Source of the DNA: Phallusia fumigata
Lineage: Eukaryota > Chordata > Ascidiacea > Phlebobranchia > Ascidiidae
Length of the DNA: 64,000 nucleotides
Reading direction: 5' to 3'
NCBI GenBank assembly: GCA_008931825.1
Contig: QXVZ01004525.1
Location: 96,512-160,511, forward strand
The notes under the pieces are model-generated. The model was not told where the DNA came from, did not search any database, and was given only the letters and a program-made list of their open reading frames with translations. Of this stretch, positions 40,501-52,791 are shown piece after piece. The translations under genes and the position numbers were made by a program. How positions within the stretch are numbered: the stretch's first letter is position 1; every line of letters begins with the position of its first letter.

Positions 40501-43500
40501 TCGGGAAGTTTGGTCACGTGTTCATGTTCTCACGCTTGCTGGGAACTGGCTTCGGATGGAATGAGATGTTTGCGTAAGATAACAATATTGTTTGCACCTG
40601 TCAACTGTATCGTCCTAAGTGAATTGATCTACCGTGTGTTAAAGATATAGCAGGAAGTTTTTGAAGTTTGTTTACCGATAAGAGGCAACCGTGACGCATT
40701 GGAAAAGTTGTTCCTTGAAATTTGGAAGCTAAAGGAACTCAAGGGTTTTTCTTTCAAGTGAAAATTTTGGTCACCTAATTCTTGCAACCAATTTCAAAAT
40801 CTTGAAAATGTTAAAAAACCCAAAGAACTATAACATTTGGTTTCAGCGAAACCTATGTAGACTTAGTTGAATTCTCTAAGAAAAAGCCTTTACCACCAAT
40901 TTCAATAAAAACGTTGTTAGGAGATTGAACAACCCTTTGCTTATGCTCGCAGTAATTTCATCGTCGAGATCAACTACAGAAAACTGATTGACACCAAACA
41001 AATTTGTATTTACATTTCAAGCACAAATGGCAAGCTCATGTTCGGATACACGGATGACGATTCGCGTGGACAACTGCGCCTACGATGAGACTATCGGTTT
41101 GGGGGATTACCCGGACGGGCATCCGGAGACGAACCCGATCGAATGTTGGGGAAACAAGTTCAATGAGTATTACGAGTTCGACTTTGCCTTGGACGATTGC
41201 GGAACTGTCACGGTGGTGAGTGTATTTCGTTGTAACCAACAGAGATGAAAGAGTCAGTAACAATCTCTTGATTATTTGAGTGATAAATAAAATATGTTAC
41301 AACAAATTTATATCTGTTTTGTGAGCTTCGATTAATTCCCCTTCGCTTTCAATAGTAAGGGACAGGAATTGTGAGAGTAGCATGTTTCAAAATCCTTTTA
41401 ATAAAAATTTGGCTTTATATCCGTTTTCTTATTTCTACCGTGTGTATAGGCCTGCATCGTAGGTTATATGCAGGTAATTCAATTTTGCATTAGTAATTAC
41501 AGAAACTGTAAAAATGACCGTAAACTACAAGCTGTACGGCAGTTTAGAATATAATTTCAGTTTCCCCGTAAAAAAAATCTAAATGATATTGTGACTTCTG
41601 GTCAGACTGACATGAACGAAGTCAAACACAAGAACACAGTGAAAATGTGGGTGGAATCGGATGATGGAAATTCCTTGGTGTCACGCGGTGGCTGGTACCT
41701 GGTAGAAACGACATGCACCACGGAGAAATACTTCGAAGCTTCTGGCAGTTTCGATCCACAAGATACTCACACAACGATAGTGGCTGATGAAGACGGATTC
41801 GCTGACATAGAAATCACATTTGATTTTTACACGGACTCCACTTTTTCGGTAAAGAAGTTATGTAATGAATTAAGCAAGATGTAAGACATCTGTTGCATGA
41901 TTTGTCCTGTATTCGTTAGGTTAAGCATTACAAATCCTATGTAAAGTACTGTAATTAGATCGATCAGTTTGTAAATGTACCGATTACTTAATTGAAAATT
42001 TATTGTTTGTGTTGTTTTTGTGACCCACTAACTGTTTTTGGTCACTAAAAATGGTTCTACCAGAATCTGTCCCTCCAATAGTAGGCATCTGCACATTGGA
42101 AATGATAACAGTGAAGCTATGCCTCAAACACAAAATCAGTCAATGGCTCTTCGTTAAAAAAGAGCTTAGGTGAAATATATATCTCTTTTAACGAAGAGCC
42201 GTTGACTGATTTTGTGTGTCTGAGCCATAGCTTCATTGTTATTGTTTTTTTGTCGCGTTGTTTTTTCGCACACAGAGTTTTAACGATTTTATTTTAGTTT
42301 TTAATCCAGCAGATTTCATGCAATTTTCCACTTTACAGAGAGCTTACTCGCCGTACGACTACCCGCTCGTTGTCGACGTCAACGATGACGTATACTTCGG
42401 AATTCTGGCTCAGACTAGCGACAACGACGTGGAGTTGTTTACAACTAGTTGTGTGGCGAAACCCGACCCAGACCCCTACAACATCGGGACGTATACAATG
42501 ATTAATGACGGGTAAGAAAATATTTGCTTTATGTGTAAAAAGCAAATGTTGCACTGCCTCATGTTTCAATTTTGTTGATGATTTTACTACAAACCCAACT
42601 TACGCACTCATAAAACCGAAGAAACATAAATATTTACTACGTTAAAAAACGTTTGAACTTCAGGTCAATCCGTCGCGTTTAACTCGATTGGAGCAATGTC
42701 ACCTAAGTTACATATTGATTTTTTTAATGATTTCACTGCAAACCCAGCATTTCGTACGTTCGGACTGTGTACAGTTTCAATAAAATGCAAAAGACAAAAA
42801 CAGCGAAGTTAGAGGCTCAAAAGCATAGATGCCGAGCATCCGATAGTTTGTTTGCTGTTAGGGAAGTAATTATCTATCGGTTCGTTTGCTGTAGATTAAA
42901 GTTCCAGTTCCAAGAACGTTGCCCGACAGCAAATATTGTCATAATTTATCTGGTGCAACCTCTTTGTAAACATTAATGGCCTGTTTAAAGTTCATAAACT
43001 CTACAAGGTAAATATGTTTGTTCATCTATGCTACACAGTTTCCCATTTACGTATTTTCAGTATGTCGATCATCAAATGCAAGTATGTGAGTAAGTAAAGT
43101 AGTAAAGTATATGCGTTTGTTAATTTAAAGACCTTCCAAATAATATCCGCACATAACATGCGTTTTTACGAACGATTCTCTCTTGTCCGTTGTTAACCAT
43201 AGTTTGTTTTTGGCGTCCTTAGTTGCCTCGTGGATGAAACGATAAAGCGGTACCCATCTTACAATCCATTGATCAATCAGTTCAGTGTCAAAGCATTCCG
43301 ATTTCAATACGGACTTCCTGGTATAGATGAGAACACAAATGTTGTCATTCAGGTAAAACTTTTATAACTTCCTAACAAGAGTCCCTGCCTGGTAACTGTA
43401 CTACAAAGGCTCAGAACACTTTTTTTAACTGCCAACAAAACATGTGTCTGGACAGCGCGCTGACCTTGTTGTCTTGCTGAATATGCGAAGTAAAAACTCT

Positions 43501-45397
43501 ACGGAGCCTTCCATATTACGATACAAGACAAATAAAGTTTCTTCTAATAAAAATGCGCACTGACTAAATAAAAAAGAGAAACCCACAAACAAGGCTCACT
43601 AATGTTCTACTGACCACGCCAACAGTGAACCTCTACCGCTTTCGAAATCTTAAGCAAAACAGGAAAAAGCGCTTCGAGCCTGAAGTAAGGTCTCAAAGAA
43701 AAAGGTGCAAGCTTAATTATAATTAAACGCCATGCCACAAACGCCGGGCCCGTGTCTGCTTTCGAAAAGTGATTAAGTTGAAATGAAATAAAGATAATGG
43801 AGACATGGAAAACGAATACCTTAATAATGCAGACAGTGTCAAACTAATCAAAAGCTGAAACAACAAGTATGATAAATAATGAACAGTACAGTACAAAACA
43901 ATTTCTGGAAAATTCCGGGAAGGGTCTGCTGGAAATTCCAACGTTTAAAGTTATGTTGTAGGCGAGATTTTTGTTGTTTGTACAGAAATTGACCAAAGTT
44001 TACAGAAATTATGCCTTCATTTTTATTCAATCAAAACCCACAATGCGCTGGAAATGTAAAATTTTGTCAAGAAATTTGCTAGCTTGGCTGTCTAAAACTT
44101 GTTTAAGACCCCTTTTTTAACGTTGATGTCACAATGTCCACTATGAACTAAGAACAAGATAAGGTATGCGATATTATGAATTGTATTTTTCAGTGTGAGG
44201 TCGTTGTCTGTTCATCTCAGTTCAGTGGAACCCGTTGCTCGGAAGGATGTCTGTCGGAAGGAAGCGGAAGCGGAAGTGGAAGGAGTATGATTTATAGGTA
44301 AAATGTTTAAAGGTTGTCACCATCGCCTATTATTCACTGTATGACTACAAATTTAATTCTGTTAAACCGAAAAAACGAAAGGGCACAATAATAAAATAAT
44401 AAAATAATTCACATGTTGTTTATAATAGATGATGGTTGTAATAAGTTGCAATATTCCTCCATACTGTGTCTTGTTAATACACTGTAAATACAATGTAAAA
44501 ATCAACTAAAAATGGTGTAAAAATCAAATAAAAACTCATTTCTTGTCCAGCTGTGAATGCCCAAGTAAAATGTGGCATTTTTACATCGTCAGTGCTGATA
44601 TAAATCTCGCAGATAAACATCTACTTTTTGGCGTCCAAACCTTTTTTTAGACTGCCTCCAATTGGAAAGAAGCAAGCGAGAACTGATGATGGAGATGACG
44701 ACGATGATGACGTCAAAACTCCCGAACGTGACATAGAACACGCCGAAACCAACACGATCCCCCTCCTTCAATCAGCTGGACTTCAAATTATCGGAAAAAA
44801 ACAGGGTTTGTTTCCAAATCAGCAATCTGTTTCTTTTGTCGTTATATTGCTAATTAAATGACCAGGTTTATTGTAATCTTTGGCATCTTTTGTTGAAACT
44901 CGCATGGCTTTAAACTCTTCAATACCGACATTTATTTTCGAGAGGGCGTTTTTTCAGTCTAACTACGCCCTGACTTGCATTGTTTGGAGAACAGGAATTG
45001 ACATTGACAGTACCAATATACGAATTAGTTGTGGCATTGAATGTTCCAACGTTTCACCATTTGTTAGAGTCACGGCCGAGAAAATTACGAATAAGATATT
45101 TTGAAATTGTGTTTCTAAGTATAAATTTTAATGCATCGTTGCAATAATGACTGTTGAATCTGGTTGGGTTACATTACAAATGTTCCCTACATTTGTGAAG
45201 TTTGAACAGCGTAACTTTTTTATTTATTTTTGCTTTAAGGTGCGGAACCTATCAATCCACCAGAAATATCCACAACCACCAATCCACCAGAAATATCCAC
45301 AACCAGCCAAGCTTCGAGAGTTTTCCCAGGGTTGATGTTGATCGTTTGCGTGTATTTGTCTCTATTCGGGTTTACTGTTCAGTCATTCCAAACTTAA
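37599..45397 (+). CDS. Membrane-anchored ZP-domain protein with EGF module, plus copy
   Basis: Sixteen exons in consistent phase give 786 residues: 37599-37718, 37777-37988, 38321-38455, 38654-38804, 39023-39155, 39337-39469, 39638-39790, 39965-40005, 40448-40573, 41022-41215, 41606-41848, 42339-42511, 43223-43352, 44194-44297, 44651-44805, 45240-45397. Order: signal peptide (MRILICFLILVKVFS), a Cys-bearing N-terminal region (about 41-359) of the kind common in marine invertebrate surface proteins (INSSPIALQPP, IPMVDQDGDHVTCRYA, WTPTEYSTGFNYMCYSAKDS), EGF-like domain (360-401), ZP domain (about 405-670, ending CEVVVCSS then TRCSEGC), an acidic linker (DDGDDDDDD), a two-unit NPPEISTT repeat and one C-terminal helix (GLMLIVCVYLSLFGFTV). 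ZP proteins form filaments after release from such an anchor. Tissue unknown; egg coat or epithelium are the usual sites. Confidence 0.92.
42101..42244. mobile_element. Fold-back (hairpin) element in a ZP-gene intron
   Basis: Two arms of about 62 bases, 42101-42164 and 42183-42244, are inverted copies with only a few mismatches and a loop under 20 bases. Arm words include GAAGCTATG and AAAATCAGTCAA, with TCTTCGTTAAAA near the loop. It lies in intron 11 and is absent from the corresponding intron of the minus copy (28981-29444). This is typical of a small inverted-repeat element. Confidence 0.75.
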
Positions 45398-46775
45398 AAC
45401 ATCGACTTGCCTAATTTTTTGAGTTGTAGTTGTTTTGGTCTATGACGTGGTAATAAAGTTTTTTTATCGTTAACTAGGGAGCTTGGTTTACGCAAATAAA
45501 TTCCTTCTGAACGGTGGTCAACATGTTAAGTCTTTGTTATAGGACAGTGGATCGAAACTCCAGGGGTCTACAGAAAAGGTTTTGTGGGTTCATGAGCTGT
45601 GCAAGCATAATTTGAAAGCATTATAGCGAAATGAAAGTACCGTTATTGTCAAACTTGCAAAAGACGACTAATCGAGCGCAACTGTAGAAACCAGGTAACC
45701 ATGTATCACAAGATTTAGCTCATAAAATCAAACAGTTTTATTTACTTTAAAACAGGGTTGATTTAAGTTGAGAAACTACCCCAAAACTGGCGATAAGTAC
45801 AGCGAAATCGATTTCAGCTTAAACTCGCCAGACTTACTCCCGATAAACAGTAAACGAACAATTTATTGAGTTCATTATCTTAAACTTTACTTCACACCCT
45901 TCTGATAGAAGCAGTTTACAATTGCTATTAGTTGAGCGTTTAATAGAGGGCACAGCAGCACAGCATTGCGAAAAATAACATGATGGGACAAAGAGAATAT
46001 ACTTCCCCACTTAACAGTGTCCAACGATTTTAACTTAAGACCGCACAACCGTGAATTTCACGATTCTTTTTCAACACAATACGAGACCATTATCTACTTG
46101 AAAACCTATTTTATGCACAATGACTGCAAATATTTGGTAGTTAAGGCTTCTGTAAAATGTCAGGAGCTTTGGACATATTGGAAATGGCCCCGTGTTCAAA
46201 ATAGACAAACAATGTAATGCTATTTGTCCCGACCGACAAACGACCAAAATGAGAAGCAATCTTGTGGAAACAGGCAACAATAAAATGCAAACTGAAAAAT
46301 AGTTACTTGTTTTAAATTTTAGACTCCTTTGATTTCTCTTTACCACTTGATGCAAAGTTCCTGCATCTTAACGTTGAAACACTATAATATCACAAGGCAG
46401 CGCTAGTGAGCTATTTATTTATCTTTTTGCCACAAAAATGTGGATGCTATAGTCCAGTTTGTCATTTAATTAGTAATGACTTTTTCACGTGTTTTAGGTA
46501 GTACTTTTATTGTAACTTTATTGGAATTTATTACATAAAAGCAATCGCGTAAAGCAAAAACAGGTAAGGTTTACAAAAAATAATAGATGCATACAACAGG
46601 CCAGTAGTGTCAATGGGGTATCTGGTACAAAACAAGTAGGGACAACTTTAGATTATTTACATTTATGTAAGCAATTTGTAAGAAAACGTGAATTTTTTGA
46701 GGGTTTGATTATGGTCAATCTAAACATTGCTCTCCAAAACCCTTAAACACACACATTGATGTAAAGTGTTTTTTT
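45398..46775. other. Convergent spacer between ZP plus copy and caspase 1
   Basis: Holds AATAAA at 45452-45457, 55 bases past the ZP stop, and a minus-strand AATAAA at 46506-46511 downstream of caspase 1. The two genes converge here. No other gene seen. Confidence 0.55.
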
Positions 46776-49700
46776 TTACTCCGGGAGGTCCTTGCTTTGA
46801 AAGAAAACTTCGGCTGTGAGTCGGGTCGTGACTGATGGGATTTGCTTTTTACCGCTGTAAGACTTCTCATTGGTTCTGGATTCAAACTCGTGAGCAACTC
46901 GATGGTTGACTCGCGTTAGAATCTGAAAGTGGATTACATTCTCATTCTAAGTCATCAAAAAGTTTTGCTGGCCGCACAAGCGTAAAATCTCGCATTACAC
47001 AGAATACATAGTAACTTGTGAAATACTGATTAACTTGTCCATGTTCAATTCACCTGCAACAAGTCTATATCAGAACCGTATTCAAGAATGCACTGACAAA
47101 GGGTTTGCATAAATGTAGAACCGTGTGCCCTGCTTCTCCATGAGTAGTAATCTGCAAGTGAGAAAGTAGTAATGTGATTTGGACATTAGGTTGTACCCGC
47201 AGCCATTGTGTTTTAGGTTTATGATTCAACCTAAACGACTTGTAATCAAAGCAGAAACCTGTTTCGATTTCAGTAGATATTTTTGGTACATCAAGTTAAA
47301 ATAACAACTAAAGAATGAAAATCAAATGTGAAAATTGTCCTAGCGTAGTTACAGTTTACAAGTTGGTCGAGAGTGGGTAGTTATTTGAGTTGGGCTGAGT
47401 TTATATTACCACAATCAAAAAAAGGTAAAAACATAACTGCCAGAGAACTTGTATGTAGTGAATACATTTTGTTGCAAACGTTTCGACAATCGCTGCTGCC
47501 ATCATCAGTGCATAATGACGCGAGAAGCTTAATACCGTGCGTTATGTACACAAGCGAAGTAAAAAAAGTGACGCAATTAGTGACGTCATGAAGCAAATAA
47601 AACGTTCCTCTTAAAGCTAGTTGAAAAAACGTGTTCACCTGGGCAGGTAGAGTGAGCTAATAGAAAATCGGCTTCAATGGGTATCGTCAAAGTTTCTGAT
47701 GCTTCGTCATCGGAAAAAGTCGATCCATCGACTACGTCATATTTTGCACCGTCATCAAACTTATTTCCTCTACAAGCCTGTGCCATAAAAAGTTATTGTT
47801 ATGGTCTAAATACATTTTACAATGTTTGCATAGAGAGGAAAATTGCTTTCAGGAAACGTTCCAATAATCTCCCCGAAAAATAACCGTAATTTTGCCATAA
47901 GCTGTTTAAACGAAAATATCACATCAATACGGAAAAGCCAATCAATCAAAATCTACTTATTTATACGTGTGTTTAACTGCAAAGAGCTATAACTGCGTTT
48001 ATTGGCTGTAACAAAAACAAGCAAACTCTACGCTGATGTGCTTATAACGCTGTCACGTTGCCAGTTCAGTTTCAGCTATGTTTGTTCGCGCTCTTCGAGC
48101 GGCGGGGTGGCACAAGACCCTGGGGTTACCTTATCAGCCACCCCAGTTTGACCATACAAAAGTTTATATGCTACATTTTAATCACAAAAACTTGTTTAGA
48201 CTTAAACGTGTAATCTTTAAAAACAATCTTAGATGACAAACAAACTGCCCACTCACTTGTATAAAGAAAAGTTTTGGTTTTCCGGCGAGGGTGGGGCACC
48301 GATCCGGGCCAAACAATCTGGTAATCTCCTTCAGTTGATAGGTTTTGTCACTTGCATACAGAACATCGTTCTTCTCTCCGTGAGTCATTATTGCGCAAGC
48401 AAAGCAATCGTTGTGAGTGTGGTCAGCCACTGCGTCTGTTTTTAAAGCAACTTTTCTGAAATTTCGCACAACGTCACATTTACAAGAAAACGTTTTTGTT
48501 ACAAATCGATGCATATACTTTTTGAAGTATTTCATCGTTATATGTTTTTAAAACATAAAAAACAGTTTATTTTTTTAACAAACTTTTCTATTCTTACAAA
48601 TGATGAGGATATGAACATAGTTGCCATTTTTAGCACAGGAATATATTGTGACATTCCTATTGTATTTTTTAACGCCGTTTCGTTATCTTCTCGAGTTTAC
48701 ACATGTGTGTGCGGCGGTACCAACATTTGTGGACGATCTAATTGTTTCTCACTTGTACCTTCTACAGAGTAACGCCAAAACGCGAATAAGAGGAAATTCA
48801 TGGGTAAATCCCCTAAAAGATGCGAAAAATATTTTGCGAAAATTGGCAAATGATCGCGGGCAGGGCTATTAGTCTCGGGATTAGGGTTTAAAATACAACT
48901 AATGCCAAACCTGACCCCCCAACACTTTATTTTAACTGAAGGCGTTGAATATTTTTTTCGTTGAAGTGGACAATGTAAAACGCAGACTATAGGGAATTCC
49001 CCAATGAATCGGTTTGGCGTTTTAGGCTCACTCACTCTTACGATTGCAAAATACCCACAGAGACACATTCAGATATGGACTTCCCATAAAAACACAAAAG
49101 CGTTTTGTCTTTTAAGTCAGGCTCGCAAGAAATAGCTTCTTAACCGTGTTTTTGACTGTTATTTGTCAGTCATTACATCCATAGCGGCCTGAGAAATTTG
49201 GTTAGTTGTGCCGCAGTAACAAACATTGCCAATTGACAAAGCCGAAGCCATGCAAAGGTAAGAATCAAACCTTTGAGGTGCCCCGGTTTCGAAAGTCATA
49301 AGCTTAATGTGCAGACGGCTACGTCCCAGACACTTACACGTTTTTATGGCGGCAAAAAGCTCGCTCTTGGTGAGGTCGTTAAACACATCGACTTTCTCAA
49401 AACCCAATCTCTTTGCAGCTTCCTGGATCTGTATTTCGTCTTTTTCGGTTCCGGGTCTGGATTTCATACTTGTTCCTTTATCGAAGTTCTAGTAAGAAGC
49501 ACATACTAATATAAATAGAAAATTGAGTAACGGATGTGTGACCTAATCGTTGTTGTTTTCAATTAGCGCTTTCACAGGGAATTAACATATTCATGGTTAC
49601 ATGCATTGCAACATATATATGCGGCACGCCTGACCTATAACAACCCGTGCTCTGTTTAAGGATTGCAACAGTATTTTTGATGATTGCATTATTACTTAAC

Positions 49701-50982
49701 ATTTGTATTTGTATATTTGTATGTAAGTTACCACTTACCACACTTAAATTTAGTTTTCCATAATTTATGTTTTCGTAAGTGTTTTTTGGCGTTTTACTTT
49801 TGGCAGAATTTGAAAGTCACAATAGCGTACATTTGAGATACTCAAGCACGCCTAATGTTTCAAATCTGTACAAAAGAGGCCACATGCCGAAAAGCAACTT
49901 TATGCGCCCCGACGAACAGTCTCGTGTTGGGACTAACCATGGGACTACAATAAAACTGGGTTAAGCAAAGATATAAAGCGTAGCCGCCCCCTCCACCTAC
50001 ACGTACCATGTGATTGAACACAACGAAATGGCCCCTGTTATCATGGTCCATGTTGTATGTGAAATCCTCGTCTGTCGACCGTTTCAGCCATGGGCTTGGT
50101 CGTAATTTGGCTTCGCTGGTGTTTCCGTTTTCGACAACGGTTCGTCCCATGAGTCTGGGGCCAGCGTCGACGCAGTCTGGAAACAAATGTAACTTACGCG
50201 CTGTATAATACCGGATACTATTTTGTGTAGTGTACTTTTCAGCGGTTAACATTTGAACCAATAGTTGGCTCGAATTTCGTCACGTGATGTTGTATCAAAC
50301 GTCTTTTTGGTGTAGCGTTTTTCGAGGTAAACAAGGCGTAATTGCAAAACCGCATGATTTTATACCACTGTAATCCTATCAATAAAAAACCAAAGCCAAC
50401 AATGAAAATCGTTCACGGTAGTGTAATCATGAAATGAAAAAAGGTTTACAAATTCGTTGCCGCATACGTGACGGAAATCTGCAGAGGACTTTGACGTTGT
50501 TCAACAGAATACACAGAACCTACCAATGGAGGCGCAGACAACGCCCAACACATCCATTAGTAGAATCAATAGCACGGAGCGAATTTTTGTTTGAACACAA
50601 ACAGGCGCCTTACTGTGCACACATGCCTCGTTGAAGAGTGAAACACCCTAGTTAGCTATTAAAAAGTTTTTTGCGAAATAAAGCCTAATTGCTGCACTTG
50701 TGCGACTGTTTTCAACTTCGCAATTCAGTAACTTAAACAACAGACCTCAACCTTGTCTAAATAAAGCGAAATTAAATTCTATGTGTTAAGATACCAGCAC
50801 CATGGAATTGGTTTTCGGCCCATTTTGGCTTTGTGTACCAAAATTGTTTGCTGCGTTTTTGTAGACTAACAGGGAACCATTTACACATAATTCGGCTGAA
50901 CTTTTTACAAACCTTTGTTAAATTGCTTTGCGGTGGTGTTTCCATTATGAACACTCCCATTGTTGCTGATTTGCTTTACCTC
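46776..50982 (-). CDS. Caspase-3/7-like protease, copy 1 (first exon not found)
   Basis: Seven exons in coding order 50982-50913, 50176-50007, 49488-49338, 48435-48257, 47777-47639, 47151-47054, 46922-46776 give 317 residues. Large subunit: [19 protein letters not shown] (the S1-pocket Arg), FNDLTKSEL, catalytic His in IMTHGE, then KLFFIQ joined across an intron to ACRG (catalytic Cys). Linker KYDVVDG is a plausible DVVD|G processing site. Small subunit: [56 protein letters not shown]. Caspases of this type are executioners of apoptosis, cutting after Asp in the cytosol. All catalytic and S1 residues are present. The N-terminal exon listed is Asn/Gly-rich, with no CARD or DED; the start codon is upstream and unresolved. 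It is the first of four tandem copies. Confidence 0.92.
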
Positions 50983-52791
50983 CTGTAAATTTAAACTGCT
51001 TGGCATAAAAGTGTAAAACGTACTTGTTATGTACGAAATGGATCATCGTAATTGCACTCACAAAAACCGCAAGTTAAAGTTAAAATATTTGTTTGTCGCG
51101 TTAGTAATTTGGTAAAACTTTAGACGAAGTGTTGGTCAATGACACATTAGTAACTTTTTTTAAATGGCTAGGCCTCTAACATCGGGTCTTACAGGTCCAC
51201 AAGGTTTAAAAAGCTTACAGTTCTTGAGCTTCCAAATTCGAATACCTGTTAGGGTGACTTGTTAACGTTTTCTTGACGAATTTAACCCAACAGTGTTTGT
51301 CCGTAGGGTTACAGGCAAACCGTTTTGTTAAGTTAAAGTCTTACCTTCTCTTCCATGCCGCATGAATTAAACTGTTGGGTAGATACTCGAGACTAACTTG
51401 GTGATAATGTTAGACCGTGCTGACTGACTCAACAAGAGTCTTAACTTGCTCTTTCAAATCGTGAAGGGCCACTTCGATTCACAGTGGTATTCCGTCGTAT
51501 ACTCGCAAACACTGAGTAAACGGACAATGGTTTAACTGAAGGCAAACACAAGAGCGCAATATGTTTGTTCTAATGCTATGCACATATATTCTCTGTCGAT
51601 AGTCAAACGTCATTGAATATGTTTCGTCATTGGTCGCGACAAAACCATATGCTAAACCACGTAGAAGCCTATTGTTATATCACTAAGACTGCAGTACATA
51701 ACCCTCTATAAATTTTAAACAGTAGAATCTGTAGGTTGCTGTTCACACAAACCTACGCATTCGCAAACCAGATATTATATTCTGAAGCAGTGGTTTCATA
51801 ATTTATCCGATCACGTACGACTTTAGGGTCCTGTTCTGTCACTGGTAAAACCTAGCCTACTAATCCCGAAAGACAAATTAGCAAAAACGGAAACGGGTAA
51901 GAAAGTTCATGCAAATGCAGGTAATAGTAAAAAGAACCCGGTAAGCAAAAGCAAAAAGCTATGAAATCATTGTTTTTGGTGAAGAAGAATTTTTTTAGAA
52001 GTTTCTCGTCACAAACCAGTTTACCTTCGCGCTTGTTGGGAATCACCGCCCAAAGTAACCCTTTAGATCAAATCTATTGTTTCGCAAAGTCGATGGGGTT
52101 TGGTCGCCAGACAGTATGACGTAAATAACTGCTGGGTTGTTTGCACGGTCGAGGAGTTTCGAAATGGGACTTATCGGGGGTTTCGGAATCCTTTTCTCCC
52201 TACAATAATGGCAGCTAGTTCGCGGCTTTGGCCTATTTCTGGACTTTTGTCTGATGTACCCCCTGGTAGACGGTAACGTAATCAACTCATGACTTTCTCA
52301 CGCGTTCTGGTTTTGAAACGGAACAATTTCAAGGTACCGAAACTGCGGTTAAGGTGAAAGTGTTGTTCGAAGCAAAGTATTGCAAGTAATTTATAGTTTC
52401 AGCGACAAAAACTGAGTGTTTTGCAGCTTTTGTTTCAAAATATAAAGTTGAACTTCGGAAATGCTCCAAAGGTTGCCTTTAACTTTTAATATGGTGCGTT
52501 TTGGAAGCTTGCAAGCTAACCTTTGTTGTCTTGGAGTTTTAATTGTTAGAATTTGAATGCTTGGGGTAAAACTACACTTTTTTGACACTGTCTTGCTCAA
52601 ATTTATTATTTAAATATAAATATACACACACAGAGCTATTTTGAAAAAGCAGCGTAAGAGATAAAATCTTATAAAATGACGATCAATCAAACAAACAGTA
52701 AGGAAAGGCTTTCCAAAATCACGCAGATAAAGACTATAGTTAACGATTTACAAAATTTTCATCGATTGTGGCATTTGTTTTGTCCGAAACT
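50983..52791. other. Spacer between caspase 1 and caspase 2
   Basis: It must contain the unresolved first exon and promoter of copy 1. An 80-codon open frame (52285-52043) is Arg/Pro-rich and has no caspase prodomain character. Nothing else was recognised. Confidence 0.4.

Noticed and set aside
43125-43307. Minus-strand frame similar to a plus-strand frame at 28295-28501
   Set aside because: Both are antisense shadows of ZP exon 13 in the two paralogous genes. Their similarity reflects the real exons.
44880-45104. 74-codon frame between the last two exons of the plus ZP gene
   Set aside because: Skipping it keeps the reading frame from exon 15 to exon 16, and the composition is not ZP-like. 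Treated as intron.
52043-52285. Arg/Pro-rich 80-codon minus-strand frame as a caspase first exon
   Set aside because: No donor in the needed phase was found and the sequence lacks CARD, DED or paralogue similarity.
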